A stretch of 47,703 nucleotides of DNA from Cryobacterium tagatosivorans. GTDB lineage: Bacteria > Actinomycetota > Actinomycetes > Actinomycetales > Microbacteriaceae. Below are positions 34,537 through 43,718 of the stretch, piece after piece (within the stretch, counting starts at the first letter, position 1; each line of letters opens with the position of its first letter). The stretch spans positions 1-47,703 of the forward strand of contig NZ_SOEZ01000073.1 of NCBI RefSeq assembly GCF_004402215.1, written 5' to 3'. The position numbers were made by a program, and so were the translations under genes. The notes beneath the pieces were generated by a model that saw only the letters and a program-made list of their open reading frames with translations, did not search any database and had not been told where the DNA came from.

Positions 34537-35478
34537 ATGCGAGCGGCAACGGGACACCAGTACGAATTGACGGCGGCGACGCCGAGCGGGCCGGCCACGG
34601 CGACCATCACCGAGGTCGCGGCCGGCCTCCGGGCGTATTCCGTGGGCGGCATAGACCTGGTCGAGACGTTCCCGGCCGAGTCGGTTCCGCCCAAGGCCGC
34701 CGGCATCGTGCTCGTGCCGTGGCCCAACCGCATCCGCGACGGCATCTGGCTTCACGACGGCGTGAAGCGGGAACTCGCGCTGACCGAGCCGGCCCTGCAC
34801 AACGCCAGCCACGGACTTCTCCGGTTCACTCCCTACCGCGAGCTCGCCCGCACGGCGGGATCGGTCACCCTCGGTGCCACCGTCTTCCCGCAGACCGGCT
34901 ACCCGTTCCAGCTCGACACCGAGGTCACCTACGCCCTGGCCGACGACGGCCTCGAGGTCACCCACGTGCTGCGGAACGTCGGCCAGGCGGATGCCCCGGT
35001 CGCCCTCGGCGCCCACCCGTACCTGAAGATCGGCGACGTGCCCACCGGCGACCTCACGCTGCGGGTCGCGGCCGGGACCCACATCGACGTCGACGACCGG
35101 CTGAACCCGGTCGGCGAGACGCCGGTCGACGGCACCCCGTTCGACCTCCGCGCCGGCCGGCCGGTCCGGGACCTCGACCTCGACGACGGCTTCGGCGGCG
35201 TCACTTTCACGAACGGGCGGGCGGAGCACTCGCTCACCGCACCGGACGGACGCCGGGTCGTGCTCTGGGGCGACGAGAACATGGGCTACGTGCAGGTCTT
35301 CACGCCGCGGAACTTCCCGGTCAGCACCGGTGCCGGCGAACCGGTCCGCGGGCAGGCCGTCGCCATCGAGCCGATGACGGCGCCCGCCAACGCCTTCAAC
35401 AGCGGAGCAGGTCTCCGCCGGCTGGCGCCGGGGGAGACCTGGACCGTGCGCTGGGGCATCCGGCACAGCGGTTTCTAG
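34537..35478 (+). CDS. Aldose 1-epimerase family protein
   Basis: 313-residue mutarotase-fold protein. Catalytic residues are recognisable: His in HNASHGLLRFTPY near residue 92, His in ALGAHPYLKIGD near residue 160, and Glu in VAIEPMTAPANAFNSG near residue 278. VPWPNRIRDGIW near residue 66 is also a family motif. It interconverts alpha and beta anomers of aldoses; the sugar is unknown. The stop codon shares the palindromic CTAG with the stop codon of the convergent permease gene (4-base overlap). Confidence 0.9.
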   Translation: MRAATGHQYELTAATPSGPATATITEVAAGLRAYSVGGIDLVETFPAESVPPKAAGIVLVPWPNRIRDGIWLHDGVKRELALTEPALHNASHGLLRFTPYRELARTAGSVTLGATVFPQTGYPFQLDTEVTYALADDGLEVTHVLRNVGQADAPVALGAHPYLKIGDVPTGDLTLRVAAGTHIDVDDRLNPVGETPVDGTPFDLRAGRPVRDLDLDDGFGGVTFTNGRAEHSLTAPDGRRVVLWGDENMGYVQVFTPRNFPVSTGAGEPVRGQAVAIEPMTAPANAFNSGAGLRRLAPGETWTVRWGIRHSGF

Positions 35479-36980
35479 GACAAGACGTCCCTGACCAGCG
35501 CGTCGTTCTCGGTCTTCCCGGCGCGCAGCACCGCGTAGCCGCCGGCGAGCAGCGCGAATGGCAGGGCGACCAGGACCCAGCCGATCGGGCTCAGCCCCCA
35601 CGCCGTCACCGTCGGGTCGACTCCCTCCGCCACGGTCCCGGCGAGCAGCCCGAACCGGCTCATCAGGAGGTATTCGCCGAGCACCAGGCCGATGGTCGCC
35701 AGGATCGGCGCGATCAGCGTCTGGAAGACGTTCTCGCTGCCCTTGTTCCGGTGGAAATAGACGATGATCGCGACGCAGACGAGAATCTCGATCAGCACGA
35801 TGGAGATCACGGCGAGGCCGCTGAACCAGAAGAACAGGTTCAGTACCGGGTCCAACTGGAAAATGGCGAACACGGCGATCACGAGCCCGGTCAACACCGA
35901 CGTGACGATGGAGGCCGCCGCGGGGGCGCCGCGGCCGTTGACCCGGCTGAGCGGCTTCGGCAGCGCGCCGCCGCGACCGAGCGCGAACAGGTAGCGGCTG
36001 GCGGAATTCTGGAATGCCAGCAGGCCGGCGAAGAGGCTGGAGAGCACGAGGATGCTCATGACCGTGGCCATCCACGGTCCGACATACTGGGTGGCCAGGG
36101 CGAACAGCACGGCCGCCGGGTCGGCGAGGGGCACGTCGCCGACCATCGAGAGCTCCACGGTCTTCTCGACCACGGTCGACGCGCCCATACCGGTCACCAT
36201 CGCGAACGCGGTCAGCGCGAAGAGGGCCGTGATGAGCCCCACCGCGAGGTAGGTCGCGCGCGGCACGACCTTCTTCGGGTCCTTCGACTCCTCGCCGTAG
36301 ATGGCGGTGGCCTCGAACCCGATGAAGGAGGCGAACGCGAAGGCGAACGCGATGCCGGCCGAGCCCGCGAGCCCGCCGGCGACGATCGCCGCGGGGTCGA
36401 AGGATGCCCAGACATTGACGCCCTCCGGGCCACCGTCAACGAGGATGGCCACCGAGGTGACGACCAGGGCCCCCACCTCGAGCAGCATCATCACCCCGAG
36501 CACCTTTGCCCCGACGTCCACGCTCAACAGCGAGAGCAGGGTCACGACGGCCCACGACAGGAGAGACCAGCCCCACCAGGGCAGGAGCCCGACCTGCCCG
36601 GACATGACCGCGCCGAAGAATCCGTAGATGGCCAGCTGGATGGCGAGGTACGCCAGGATCGACACGAAGGCCGACGCCCCGCCGAGATGCTTCCCGAGGC
36701 CGCGGCCGATGTAGGCGAAGAAGGCCCCCGCATTCGTGACCCGCTGGCTCATCGCCGCGTAGCCGACGCTGAACAGGAGCAGGGTGATGCCGACGACGAG
36801 GTAGGCGCCGGGAGCCGCCGCCCCGTTACCGAGCACGATGGCCACCGGAACGGCCCCGGTCATCCCGACCAGCGGGGCCGCGGCGGCGACGACGAAAAAG
36901 ACAATTCCGATGACACCCAGGCGCCCCTGGCGCAGGGACGTTTGCGGTTCGGTGTGGGACGCGGTGCGGGTTGTCGTCAT
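35475..36980 (-). CDS. APC-family amino acid/amine permease
   Basis: 501-residue transporter with about twelve to fourteen hydrophobic helices. GRLGVIGIVFFVVAAAAPLVG near residue 19 and the FIGFEATAIYGEESKDPKKV segment near residue 218 are typical of the amino acid-polyamine-organocation superfamily. GAGGAG precedes the ATG. It lies 56 bases downstream of the aldehyde dehydrogenase gene on the same strand and is probably co-transcribed, so it is a likely importer of the amine or amino acid degraded by the cluster. The exact substrate is not determinable. Confidence 0.88.
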   Translation of the reverse strand: MTTTRTASHTEPQTSLRQGRLGVIGIVFFVVAAAAPLVGMTGAVPVAIVLGNGAAAPGAYLVVGITLLLFSVGYAAMSQRVTNAGAFFAYIGRGLGKHLGGASAFVSILAYLAIQLAIYGFFGAVMSGQVGLLPWWGWSLLSWAVVTLLSLLSVDVGAKVLGVMMLLEVGALVVTSVAILVDGGPEGVNVWASFDPAAIVAGGLAGSAGIAFAFAFASFIGFEATAIYGEESKDPKKVVPRATYLAVGLITALFALTAFAMVTGMGASTVVEKTVELSMVGDVPLADPAAVLFALATQYVGPWMATVMSILVLSSLFAGLLAFQNSASRYLFALGRGGALPKPLSRVNGRGAPAAASIVTSVLTGLVIAVFAIFQLDPVLNLFFWFSGLAVISIVLIEILVCVAIIVYFHRNKGSENVFQTLIAPILATIGLVLGEYLLMSRFGLLAGTVAEGVDPTVTAWGLSPIGWVLVALPFALLAGGYAVLRAGKTENDALVRDVLS

Positions 36981-37036
36981 GGTTTTCTCCTCGGTGAGGT
37001 CGTGGGTTCAGTACGGCAGCGGGGTCGGGGGTCGGA

Positions 37037-38482
37037 TCAGCTGCCGTAGTGCATCCAGACGCCCTTGGTCTGGGTGTACGCGTCGATGGAATACGGCCCC
37101 ATTTCGTTGCCCCAGCCGCTGGTCTTGAACCCACCCCAGGGCGCGGCCATGTCGGGAACCGGCGGCATGTTCACGAAGATGGCGCCGGCGCGGATGCCGT
37201 TGGCCAGCCGGTGCGCCACCGTCATGTCCTTCGTCCAGACCGTCGCGGCAAGCCCGTAATCGGTGTCGTTGGCACGGTTGATCAGGTCCTGCAGCTCGTC
37301 GTCGTCGTCGTAGGACATGATCGACAGCACCGGTCCGAAGACCTCCCGGGTGGCGATGTCCATTCCGTCGCGGACGCCGGCGAAGATGGTCGGCTGGTAG
37401 AAGAAACCCTGCTCGCCGGACCTGGCGCCGCCGGTGATCAGTTCAGCGCCCTCCGCCCGGCCGGCGGCCACGAGGGCCTCGACGTGGGCGAAGTGCTTGG
37501 CCGACACCAGCGGGCCGAGCTGGCTGGTCGGGTCGATGCCGGGTCCGATCTTCATCCCGCTCACGCCGGCCGCCATCTTTTCGACGAATTCGGCCTCGCG
37601 CTTCTTGTTCACGTAGAAGCGCGTGTACGCGGCGCAGACCTGGCCGGAGTTCAGCATCCCCCCGGCGATGTTCCCGCCGACGGCGGCGTCGATGTCCGCA
37701 TCGGCGGCGATGATCGAGGGCGCCTTGCCGCCGAGCTCGAGGGTGACCTTCTTCAGGTTGGAGGCGGCGGAACCGGCGACGATGGAACGGCCGACGGCGG
37801 TGGATCCGGTGAAGGAGACCTTGTCGACCTTCGGGTGGTCCACCAGGGCCTGTCCCGTCGTTCCGTCGCCGGTCACCAGGTTGATCACGCCGGCCGGGAA
37901 GCCGGCCTGGGCGGCCAGCTCGACGAGACGGATGGCGGTCAGCGGCGTCTGCTCGGCCGGCTTGATGACGACCGTGTTACCGGTGGCCAGGGCGGGGGCG
38001 AGCTTCCAGGAGAGGATCATCAGCGGGAAGTTCCACGGCGTGATCAACGCGCAGACGCCGATGGGCTCGCGGCGGGTGTAGTGGTGCGTGTCCGGGAAGG
38101 AGATCGGGGAGGTGCGGCCCTCGATCTTGGTGACCCAGCCGGCGTAGTACCTGAAGTGCTCCGCGGCCCCGCTGACCGAGATGTTGCGGGAGATGCCGAT
38201 CGGCTGCCCCTGGTCCCTGGTCTCGAGTTCCGCCAGTTCGTCGGCGTGGGCCTCGATCAGGTCGGCGAGCCGGAACAGCAGCCGCGCCCTGGCGACCGGG
38301 AGCATGTCGCGCCACTCCGGGGCGTCGAAGGCAACCTGGGCGGCGTCGACGGCGGCATCCACGTCGACGGCACTGGCAAAGCCGACCTCTTCGATGATCT
38401 CCTCGGTGGCCGGGTTCCAGGTCGTGATCGTGCCGCCGGTCGCGCCGGTCCACTCACCGTTGATGAACAGCTTCGTTGCCAT
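37037..38482 (-). CDS. NAD(P)-dependent aldehyde dehydrogenase (FeaB-like by context)
   Basis: 481-residue aldehyde dehydrogenase oxidising an aldehyde to the acid. ALITPWNFPLMILSWKLAPAL near residue 142, SFTGSTAVGR near 220, the catalytic Glu in VTLELGGKAPS near 243 and the nucleophilic Cys in NSGQVCAAYTR near 277 are all present. ATG 38482 has GAGGAG 8 bases upstream; longer frames add unconserved residues. Position beside a FeaR-like regulator and near a copper amine oxidase suggests phenylacetaldehyde or a similar arylacetaldehyde as substrate. The substrate is inferred from context only. Confidence 0.88.
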   Translation of the reverse strand: MATKLFINGEWTGATGGTITTWNPATEEIIEEVGFASAVDVDAAVDAAQVAFDAPEWRDMLPVARARLLFRLADLIEAHADELAELETRDQGQPIGISRNISVSGAAEHFRYYAGWVTKIEGRTSPISFPDTHHYTRREPIGVCALITPWNFPLMILSWKLAPALATGNTVVIKPAEQTPLTAIRLVELAAQAGFPAGVINLVTGDGTTGQALVDHPKVDKVSFTGSTAVGRSIVAGSAASNLKKVTLELGGKAPSIIAADADIDAAVGGNIAGGMLNSGQVCAAYTRFYVNKKREAEFVEKMAAGVSGMKIGPGIDPTSQLGPLVSAKHFAHVEALVAAGRAEGAELITGGARSGEQGFFYQPTIFAGVRDGMDIATREVFGPVLSIMSYDDDDELQDLINRANDTDYGLAATVWTKDMTVAHRLANGIRAGAIFVNMPPVPDMAAPWGGFKTSGWGNEMGPYSIDAYTQTKGVWMHYGS

Positions 38483-38621
38483 GGTGTGACTCCTCGTTGA
38501 GTTCCCAGCCGACGCAGTGCGGCAGTGGCCCCCTGCGTTGGAGACCTGTACCGACTCTCTCCCGGGGAACCGGGTGGAGGCTTGTCTTTCCGGGAACGGC
38601 AGTTGACTGGGAGTGAAGGCT

Positions 38622-39590
38622 TCAGGCGCGGCGGTAGGCGCTGGGCGGCTCGCCGAAGGCGAGGCGGAACGTGCGGCTGAAGTGTGCGGCGTCCAGGAAT
38701 CCCCAGCGGGCGGCGATGGCGGCAACGGGGCGATCGCCCAGGATGGGGTCCCGCAGATCCCGACGGCAGCGCTCCAGTCGCCGGGTGCGGATCCAGCCCG
38801 CCGCCGTCGTGTCCGCCTGGTGGAAGATGTTGTGCAGCTGGCGGGTCGAAATGAAATGAGCGGCGGCGATCCCGGCCGGGGAGAGCTCTGGGTCGCCGAG
38901 ATTCGCTTCGATGTGCTGGCGCATCTTCGTCAGCATCTCGCCGTGCGACCCGCCGACCGGGTCGCGGCGCACGTTCAGTTCGCTTTCGAACATGGTGGCG
39001 ACCAGGTCCACCGCGTTGTAGGCGAGCCGGTGGCCGCTGGTGCCGGAGAGGGCGTCGAGGTTCTCGGCCAGCCGGACCATGAAGGGGCTGATCATCCGTC
39101 CCAGCCCCGCGTCACCGGCCATGCGGACCGCCGTCAGCTGGGCGATCGAGTCCGCGGGGAGGTCGAAGGCATCGTGGGGGATCATCAGCACCAGGAGCCG
39201 GAAGTCCTCCGCGAAGGCCAGGGTGTACGGGCGGTGGGTGTCGTACACGGCGATGTCCCCCGGGCGCAGCGTGGCCTCGCGTCCGTCCTGGATCAGGATG
39301 CCGTGGCCGGACAACTGCAGATTCAGCTTGAAATAAAGGCGGTCCGACCTCGAGATGAGAGCCGGCGTACGCAGCACCTCATGGCCGTTGGCGGTGACTT
39401 CGACGATCGAGAGATCATCGAGAACGCGCGAGCGGAGCCGGCCGGTGAACTGCGCCGCGTCGGATCGGACCTCGAGGGGGACGAAGGACTGGGAGACCAG
39501 GTTGCGCCACTGGGTGAAGCTGTCCGCCACGGCCGTCTGCACCGGTTCCAGCGCACCCCGGGAACCGGTGCGGATGTTCGTCATGGTCAC
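38622..39590 (-). CDS. AraC-family transcriptional regulator, FeaR-like
   Basis: 322-residue activator-type regulator. The N-terminal AraC-binding-like domain contains SFTQWRNLVSQSFVPLEV near residue 24 and ILIQDGREATLRPGDIAVYD near 97. The C-terminal double helix-turn-helix spans about 215-322 with FISTRQLHNIFHQ and AAHFSRTFRLAFGEPPSAYR. E. coli FeaR, which activates tynA and feaB for 2-phenylethylamine use, has the same layout. It is the gene immediately upstream of the aldehyde dehydrogenase. GTG 39590 has AAGAGG 6 bases upstream; ATG 39584 is an alternative. Confidence 0.87.
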   Translation of the reverse strand: MTMTNIRTGSRGALEPVQTAVADSFTQWRNLVSQSFVPLEVRSDAAQFTGRLRSRVLDDLSIVEVTANGHEVLRTPALISRSDRLYFKLNLQLSGHGILIQDGREATLRPGDIAVYDTHRPYTLAFAEDFRLLVLMIPHDAFDLPADSIAQLTAVRMAGDAGLGRMISPFMVRLAENLDALSGTSGHRLAYNAVDLVATMFESELNVRRDPVGGSHGEMLTKMRQHIEANLGDPELSPAGIAAAHFISTRQLHNIFHQADTTAAGWIRTRRLERCRRDLRDPILGDRPVAAIAARWGFLDAAHFSRTFRLAFGEPPSAYRRA

Positions 39591-39631
39591 GAGAGGCCTC
39601 TTCCGGTAGCGCTTCGGCGCGCATCCCCAGC

Positions 39632-39660
39632 AATCTAGTCCGGAACAACGGCGTTGTCAC
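39632..39660 (-). promoter_or_regulatory. Promoter of the FeaR-like gene with a palindrome in the spacer
   Basis: On the minus strand GTGACA (39660-39655), a 17-base spacer and TAGATT (39637-39632). The palindrome ACAAC-GGC-GTTGT (39645-39657) lies between the boxes, a position suited to repression or autoregulation. The leader is about 36 bases. Confidence 0.45.
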
Positions 39661-39692
39661 TCTTTTTTCAACACTCGGCGAAGAACCCCCGG

Positions 39693-40289
39693 TCAGTCGC
39701 CGGTGGAGAGAACGCGGAGGTAGCCCTCGAGCTGGCTGACCAGGCGGGCGGGGGAATGCTCCGCCGGGGAGAGAACCGCGGTGATCTGCGCACCCAGCAC
39801 CACGCTCATCAGATGCCCGACGATGTCGGCATCCGGGACGGTGGTGTGGATCTCGCCGGCGGCCCTGGCCTCGAGCAGGTGCTCGTGCAGCCGGCCGCGC
39901 CACTGCCGCATGGACTCTTCGTTCAGGGTCGCCTTCGACGGGTCGGTCAGCGCCTTCTGCCAGAAGGGGATGACGATCCGGGCCTCCTGGAGCCGGGTGT
40001 CGTCGAGCGGGAGGATCTCGTGGCAGAAGGCGCGCAGCGCGGCCAGGCCGGTGTGGCCGGCCGTCGACTTTTCCATGCGCTCGTTGGTCTGGTTGAACAC
40101 GTGGCCGAAGGCGAAGGTGAGCAGGTCGTCCTTGCTGGGGAAGTAGGGCTTCAGCGCCCCGTTGGCGAAGCCGGCCTCAGCCGCGATGTCGCGCATGGTT
40201 GCGCCCTCGATGCCGTGGCTGGCAATGATGCGCCAGGTCGCCTCGACGAGGTCGACCCGTCGCTGGTCGTGGTCGACGACTTTCGGCAT
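39693..40289 (-). CDS. TetR-family transcriptional regulator
   Basis: 198-residue repressor-type regulator with the N-terminal helix-turn-helix ATMRDIAAEAGFANGALKPYF near residues 30-50 and a helical ligand-binding C-terminal domain. GAGGGG lies before the ATG. It is divergent from the copper amine oxidase gene, and the 137-base gap holds a perfect inverted-repeat operator over its own promoter. This suggests that it represses itself and the amine oxidase, with an amine or related compound as inducer. The ligand is unknown. Confidence 0.9.
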   Translation of the reverse strand: MPKVVDHDQRRVDLVEATWRIIASHGIEGATMRDIAAEAGFANGALKPYFPSKDDLLTFAFGHVFNQTNERMEKSTAGHTGLAALRAFCHEILPLDDTRLQEARIVIPFWQKALTDPSKATLNEESMRQWRGRLHEHLLEARAAGEIHTTVPDADIVGHLMSVVLGAQITAVLSPAEHSPARLVSQLEGYLRVLSTGD

Positions 40290-40333
40290 GCTGCCCCTCG
40301 AGAAAATACTGCCCGGAATAGACCTTGTCAGCG

Positions 40334-40367
40334 AGCCTAGTGAAAAGCTATGGTTCTACAACCATAG
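40334..40367. promoter_or_regulatory. TetR operator overlapping divergent promoters
   Basis: CTATGGTT-CTAC-AACCATAG (40348-40367) is a perfect 8-bp inverted repeat with a 4-base centre, typical of TetR-family operators. On the minus strand TTGTAG (40361-40356), a 16-base spacer and TAGGCT (40339-40334) form the regulator's promoter, with the -35 box inside the operator. For the plus strand TTGTCA (40325-40330) plus 17 bases leads to CTATGG inside the operator. Confidence 0.75.
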
Positions 40368-40426
40368 AAATAAAACCGCTATCGAGTCGCAGTGCTGCGG
40401 CTCGGGACACCCGGAAAGGTGTAATC

Positions 40427-42376
40427 ATGACTTGCTGTTCACCGACAGTCACGATCGCTCCACTGACCACCACCACCGCGTATTCCCTGGCCACGGCCGA
40501 GGAAATCAGTGTGGTTCGCGGAGTCCTGGTCGACGCGGGCCTGCTCGGGGACAGCATCCGCGTCGCGTACCTGGGGCTGCTCGATCCGCCGCGAGGCGCC
40601 CGCGAACAGCGGCCCGACCGGCGGTTCCGGATCTTCCTGCACGATAACTCCGGGGCCGCCCCGCGGGATGTCGTCGTATCGGCCACCGCGGGGACGGTCG
40701 AGTCGGTTGTCGTGCTCGACACCGCGGTGAGCGGCGAACTTCCCGTGCTCGAGGAGGAATTCGCCGCCGTGGAGGAGCTCCTCACCCACGATGCGCGCTG
40801 GCTCAAGGCCCTCGCCGATCGCGGGCTCGACCTGGCGAAGGTCCGGGTGGCTCCGCTGTCCGCCGGTGTCTTCGAATACCCGGAGGAGAAGGGCCGTCGG
40901 ATCCTCCGCGGACTGGCCTTCGTCCAGGACTTTCCGGAGGACAGCGCCTGGGCCCACCCCGTGGACGGTCTCGTCGCCTACGTGGACATCGTCAGCAAGA
41001 CCGTGGACCAGGTCATCGACTACGGCGTCGTGCCGATTCCTGCCGAGCACGGCAACTACACCGATCCGACCCTGACCGGACCCGAGCGCACGACGATCAA
41101 ACCGATCAGCATCACCCAGCCCGACGGCCCGAGCTTCTCCGTGACCGGCGGCAACCACGTCGAGTGGGAACGATGGAGCCTGGACATCGGCTTCGACGTG
41201 CGCGAAGGCCTCGTGCTGCACAACATCGGTTTCCAGGACGGCGACCGGCGCCGGTCCATCATCAACCGGGCTTCGATCGCGGAGATGGTGGTGCCCTACG
41301 GCGACCCGTCGCCGGTGCGGTCCTGGCAGAACTATTTCGACACGGGCGAATACCTGGTCGGCCAGTACGCCAACTCGCTGGAGCTGGGCTGCGATTGCCT
41401 GGGCGAGATCACCTACCTCAGCCCGGTCATCGCGGACGGCTTGGGCAACCCGCGGGAAATCCGCAACGGGATCTGCATGCACGAGGAGGACTGGAGCATC
41501 CTGGCCAAGCACAGCGACCTCTGGACCGGCATCGACTACACCCGCCGCAATCGCCGCCTGGTGATCTCGTTTTTCACCACCGTCGGCAACTACGACTACG
41601 GCTTCTACTGGTACCTCTACCTGGACGGCACCATCGAGTTCGAGGCCAAGGCCACCGGCGTCGTCTTCACCAGCGCCTATCCGGGAAAGGGATACGCGTA
41701 CGCCTCGGAGCTGGCCCCGGGCCTGGGCGCGCCGTTCCACCAGCACCTGTTCAGCGCCCGGCTGGACATGGCCCTGGACGGCGCCACCAACCGCGTCGAG
41801 GAAGAGGAGGCCGTGCGCGTGCCGATGGGCGCGGGCAACGAGCGCGGCAACGCATTCAGCCGCCGCCGCACGCTGCTGGCCACGGAAGCAGAGGGGGTCC
41901 GAGAGGCGAACATGGCCGCGGGGCGAACCTGGCACGTGTCCAACCCGAACTCGCTGAACCGGCTGGGCGAGCCGGTGGCCTACAAGCTGTATCCGCAGGG
42001 CCAGCCCACCCTCCTGGCCGATCCGCAGTCGTCGGTGGCGCGGCGGGCCGCGTTCGCCACCAAGGACCTGTGGGTCACCCGCTTTTCCGAGGATGAGCGC
42101 TACCCGACCGGGGACTTCGTCAACCAGCACGCCGGCGGGGCAGGATTGCCGGCCTACATGGCAGCGAACCGGGACATCGACGGGCAGGACATCGTGCTCT
42201 GGCACACCTTCGGCCTGACCCACTTCCCCCGGGTCGAGGACTGGCCGATCATGCCGGTGGACACCGCGGGCTTCAAGCTGCGGCCGGACGGTTTCTTCGA
42301 TCGCAGCCCCGTGCTCGACGTCCCGGCCAACGAGCCAGGGCACACGCCCGCCGCCGAGGGGCACTGTGCCTGTTAG
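40427..42376 (+). CDS. Copper-containing primary amine oxidase (phenylethylamine oxidase-like)
   Basis: 649-residue cytoplasmic quinoenzyme that oxidises primary amines to aldehydes, ammonia and peroxide. The TPQ-forming tyrosine is Tyr389 in [10 protein letters not shown], the catalytic base Asp305 in [11 protein letters not shown], and the copper ligands His438, His440 ([10 protein letters not shown]) and His593 ([12 protein letters not shown]). The sequence is very close to Arthrobacter phenylethylamine oxidase as I remember it. No signal peptide is seen. ATG 40427 follows GGAAAGG. Unusual are a Cys-Cys at residues 3-4 and a C-terminal HCAC. Substrate preference (phenylethylamine, tyramine, histamine, tryptamine) is not fixed by sequence alone. 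Confidence 0.94.
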   Translation: MTCCSPTVTIAPLTTTTAYSLATAEEISVVRGVLVDAGLLGDSIRVAYLGLLDPPRGAREQRPDRRFRIFLHDNSGAAPRDVVVSATAGTVESVVVLDTAVSGELPVLEEEFAAVEELLTHDARWLKALADRGLDLAKVRVAPLSAGVFEYPEEKGRRILRGLAFVQDFPEDSAWAHPVDGLVAYVDIVSKTVDQVIDYGVVPIPAEHGNYTDPTLTGPERTTIKPISITQPDGPSFSVTGGNHVEWERWSLDIGFDVREGLVLHNIGFQDGDRRRSIINRASIAEMVVPYGDPSPVRSWQNYFDTGEYLVGQYANSLELGCDCLGEITYLSPVIADGLGNPREIRNGICMHEEDWSILAKHSDLWTGIDYTRRNRRLVISFFTTVGNYDYGFYWYLYLDGTIEFEAKATGVVFTSAYPGKGYAYASELAPGLGAPFHQHLFSARLDMALDGATNRVEEEEAVRVPMGAGNERGNAFSRRRTLLATEAEGVREANMAAGRTWHVSNPNSLNRLGEPVAYKLYPQGQPTLLADPQSSVARRAAFATKDLWVTRFSEDERYPTGDFVNQHAGGAGLPAYMAANRDIDGQDIVLWHTFGLTHFPRVEDWPIMPVDTAGFKLRPDGFFDRSPVLDVPANEPGHTPAAEGHCAC

Positions 42377-42431
42377 CGAGGACGCGCCGCCGCGGGCGTG
42401 TTGATCGTCGCCGAAGTGGCAAGCTGGGGGG

Positions 42432-43703
42432 ATGGTTGCGACCCGGATCCTTTCCCCGCCGGATGCCGCGCGTCTGGTGGCCCTGACCAGGATGAAGCGG
42501 CTCGCGGTCGGCCTGCTCGCCCTGATGGCCGTCGTCTTCGCCGTCTCCTTCGCCCTGCAGGAGCGTTACCCGGCGCTGGAGTACGTGCGGGCCGCGGCCG
42601 AGGGCGGCATGGTCGGCGCGATCGCGGACTGGTTCGCGGTGACCGCGCTGTTCCGCTACCCGCTCGGGCTGCGCATCCCGCACACGAACATCATCGCCCG
42701 GCGCAAGGACGAGATCGGCGCGAGCCTGGGCGAGTTCGTCGAGACGAACTTCCTCTCCGAGGCCGTCGTGCGCGGCAAACTCGAGTCGCTCGGGGTGTCC
42801 CGGCGGCTCGGCGGCTGGCTGGGCCGGCCGGAGAGCGCCCGGCGGGTCACCGACGAGCTCGCGCTCGCCGGCACCGGCCTGCTCCGGCTGCTCGGCGACG
42901 AGGCGGTCAAGGACCTGATCGAGGCCGTCGTGCGCGAACACCTGCTGCGGCCGGAATGGGCGCCGAGCCTGGGCCGGGTGGGCGAGCGCCTCGTCGCCGC
43001 CGGACAGCAGAGCGCCGCCGTCGATGCGGTGCTCGAACGCACCGAGGACTGGCTGGCCGCGCACCCGGAGGCCTTCGGGCATGCCGTCTCCCAGCGGCTG
43101 CCCCGCTGGCTGCCCGGTTTCGTCGCAGAAATGGTCGACGACCGGGCCTACCGCGAGGTGCTCGGCTTCGTCGCCGCCGTGCGGGCGCAGCCCGGGCATC
43201 CGCTCCGGCAGGTGGTCGACCGGTACCTGGCCGAACTGATGAGCGACCTGCAGCACGACCCGGACACCATCGCCCGCGTCGAGGCGCTCAAGGCCGGCCT
43301 GTTCGACAATGCCCGGTTGCGCGAGTTCGCCGGCGAGGCCTGGGAATCGGTCAAGGCGACCCTGGCCGAGGCGCTGGCCGACCCGGCCAGCGGCCTGCGG
43401 GCGGGCATCCAGTCGACGGTGACGGATGTCGGGGCGCGGCTGGCCGAGGACGCCGCCCTCGGCGCCCGGATCGACCGCTGGCTGGCCGACGCGCTCAGCC
43501 ACCTGGTCCAGAGCTACCGCCACGAGATCGCCGGGGTGATCACCGAAACCGTTGAACGCTGGGATGCCGCGGAGACGTCCGAGAAGATCGAGCTGCAGGT
43601 CGGCCGGGACCTGCAGTTCATCCGGATCAACGGCACGGTCGTCGGCGCCCTGGCCGGGCTGGCGATCTTCGCCCTCGCCCAGGCGCTCGTCTCGCTCGCC
43701 TGA
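42432..43703 (+). CDS. DUF445-family membrane-anchored protein
   Basis: 423-residue protein with an N-terminal hydrophobic segment (about 25-45), the family-typical GAIADWFAVTALFRYPLG near residue 62, a long, mostly helical middle part and a C-terminal hydrophobic anchor (VVGALAGLAIFALAQALV). DUF445 function is unknown. A CAAGCT element lies exactly 6 bases before the ATG, echoing the leaderless pattern. It is convergent with the acyl-CoA synthetase gene, with 15 bases between stops. Confidence 0.87.
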   Translation: MVATRILSPPDAARLVALTRMKRLAVGLLALMAVVFAVSFALQERYPALEYVRAAAEGGMVGAIADWFAVTALFRYPLGLRIPHTNIIARRKDEIGASLGEFVETNFLSEAVVRGKLESLGVSRRLGGWLGRPESARRVTDELALAGTGLLRLLGDEAVKDLIEAVVREHLLRPEWAPSLGRVGERLVAAGQQSAAVDAVLERTEDWLAAHPEAFGHAVSQRLPRWLPGFVAEMVDDRAYREVLGFVAAVRAQPGHPLRQVVDRYLAELMSDLQHDPDTIARVEALKAGLFDNARLREFAGEAWESVKATLAEALADPASGLRAGIQSTVTDVGARLAEDAALGARIDRWLADALSHLVQSYRHEIAGVITETVERWDAAETSEKIELQVGRDLQFIRINGTVVGALAGLAIFALAQALVSLA

Positions 43704-43718
43704 GCGGCCGCGCGGGCG

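Noticed and set aside
37037..38725. Longer aldehyde dehydrogenase starting at 38725
   Set aside because: The additional 81 residues are Pro/Ser/Arg-rich and overlap the 3' end of the AraC gene; ATG 38482 has a strong ribosome site and the family-typical N-terminus.
40325..40426. N-terminal extension of the amine oxidase through the operator
   Set aside because: It would translate the TetR operator and promoter region; ATG 40427 has GGAAAGG and fits the known family start.
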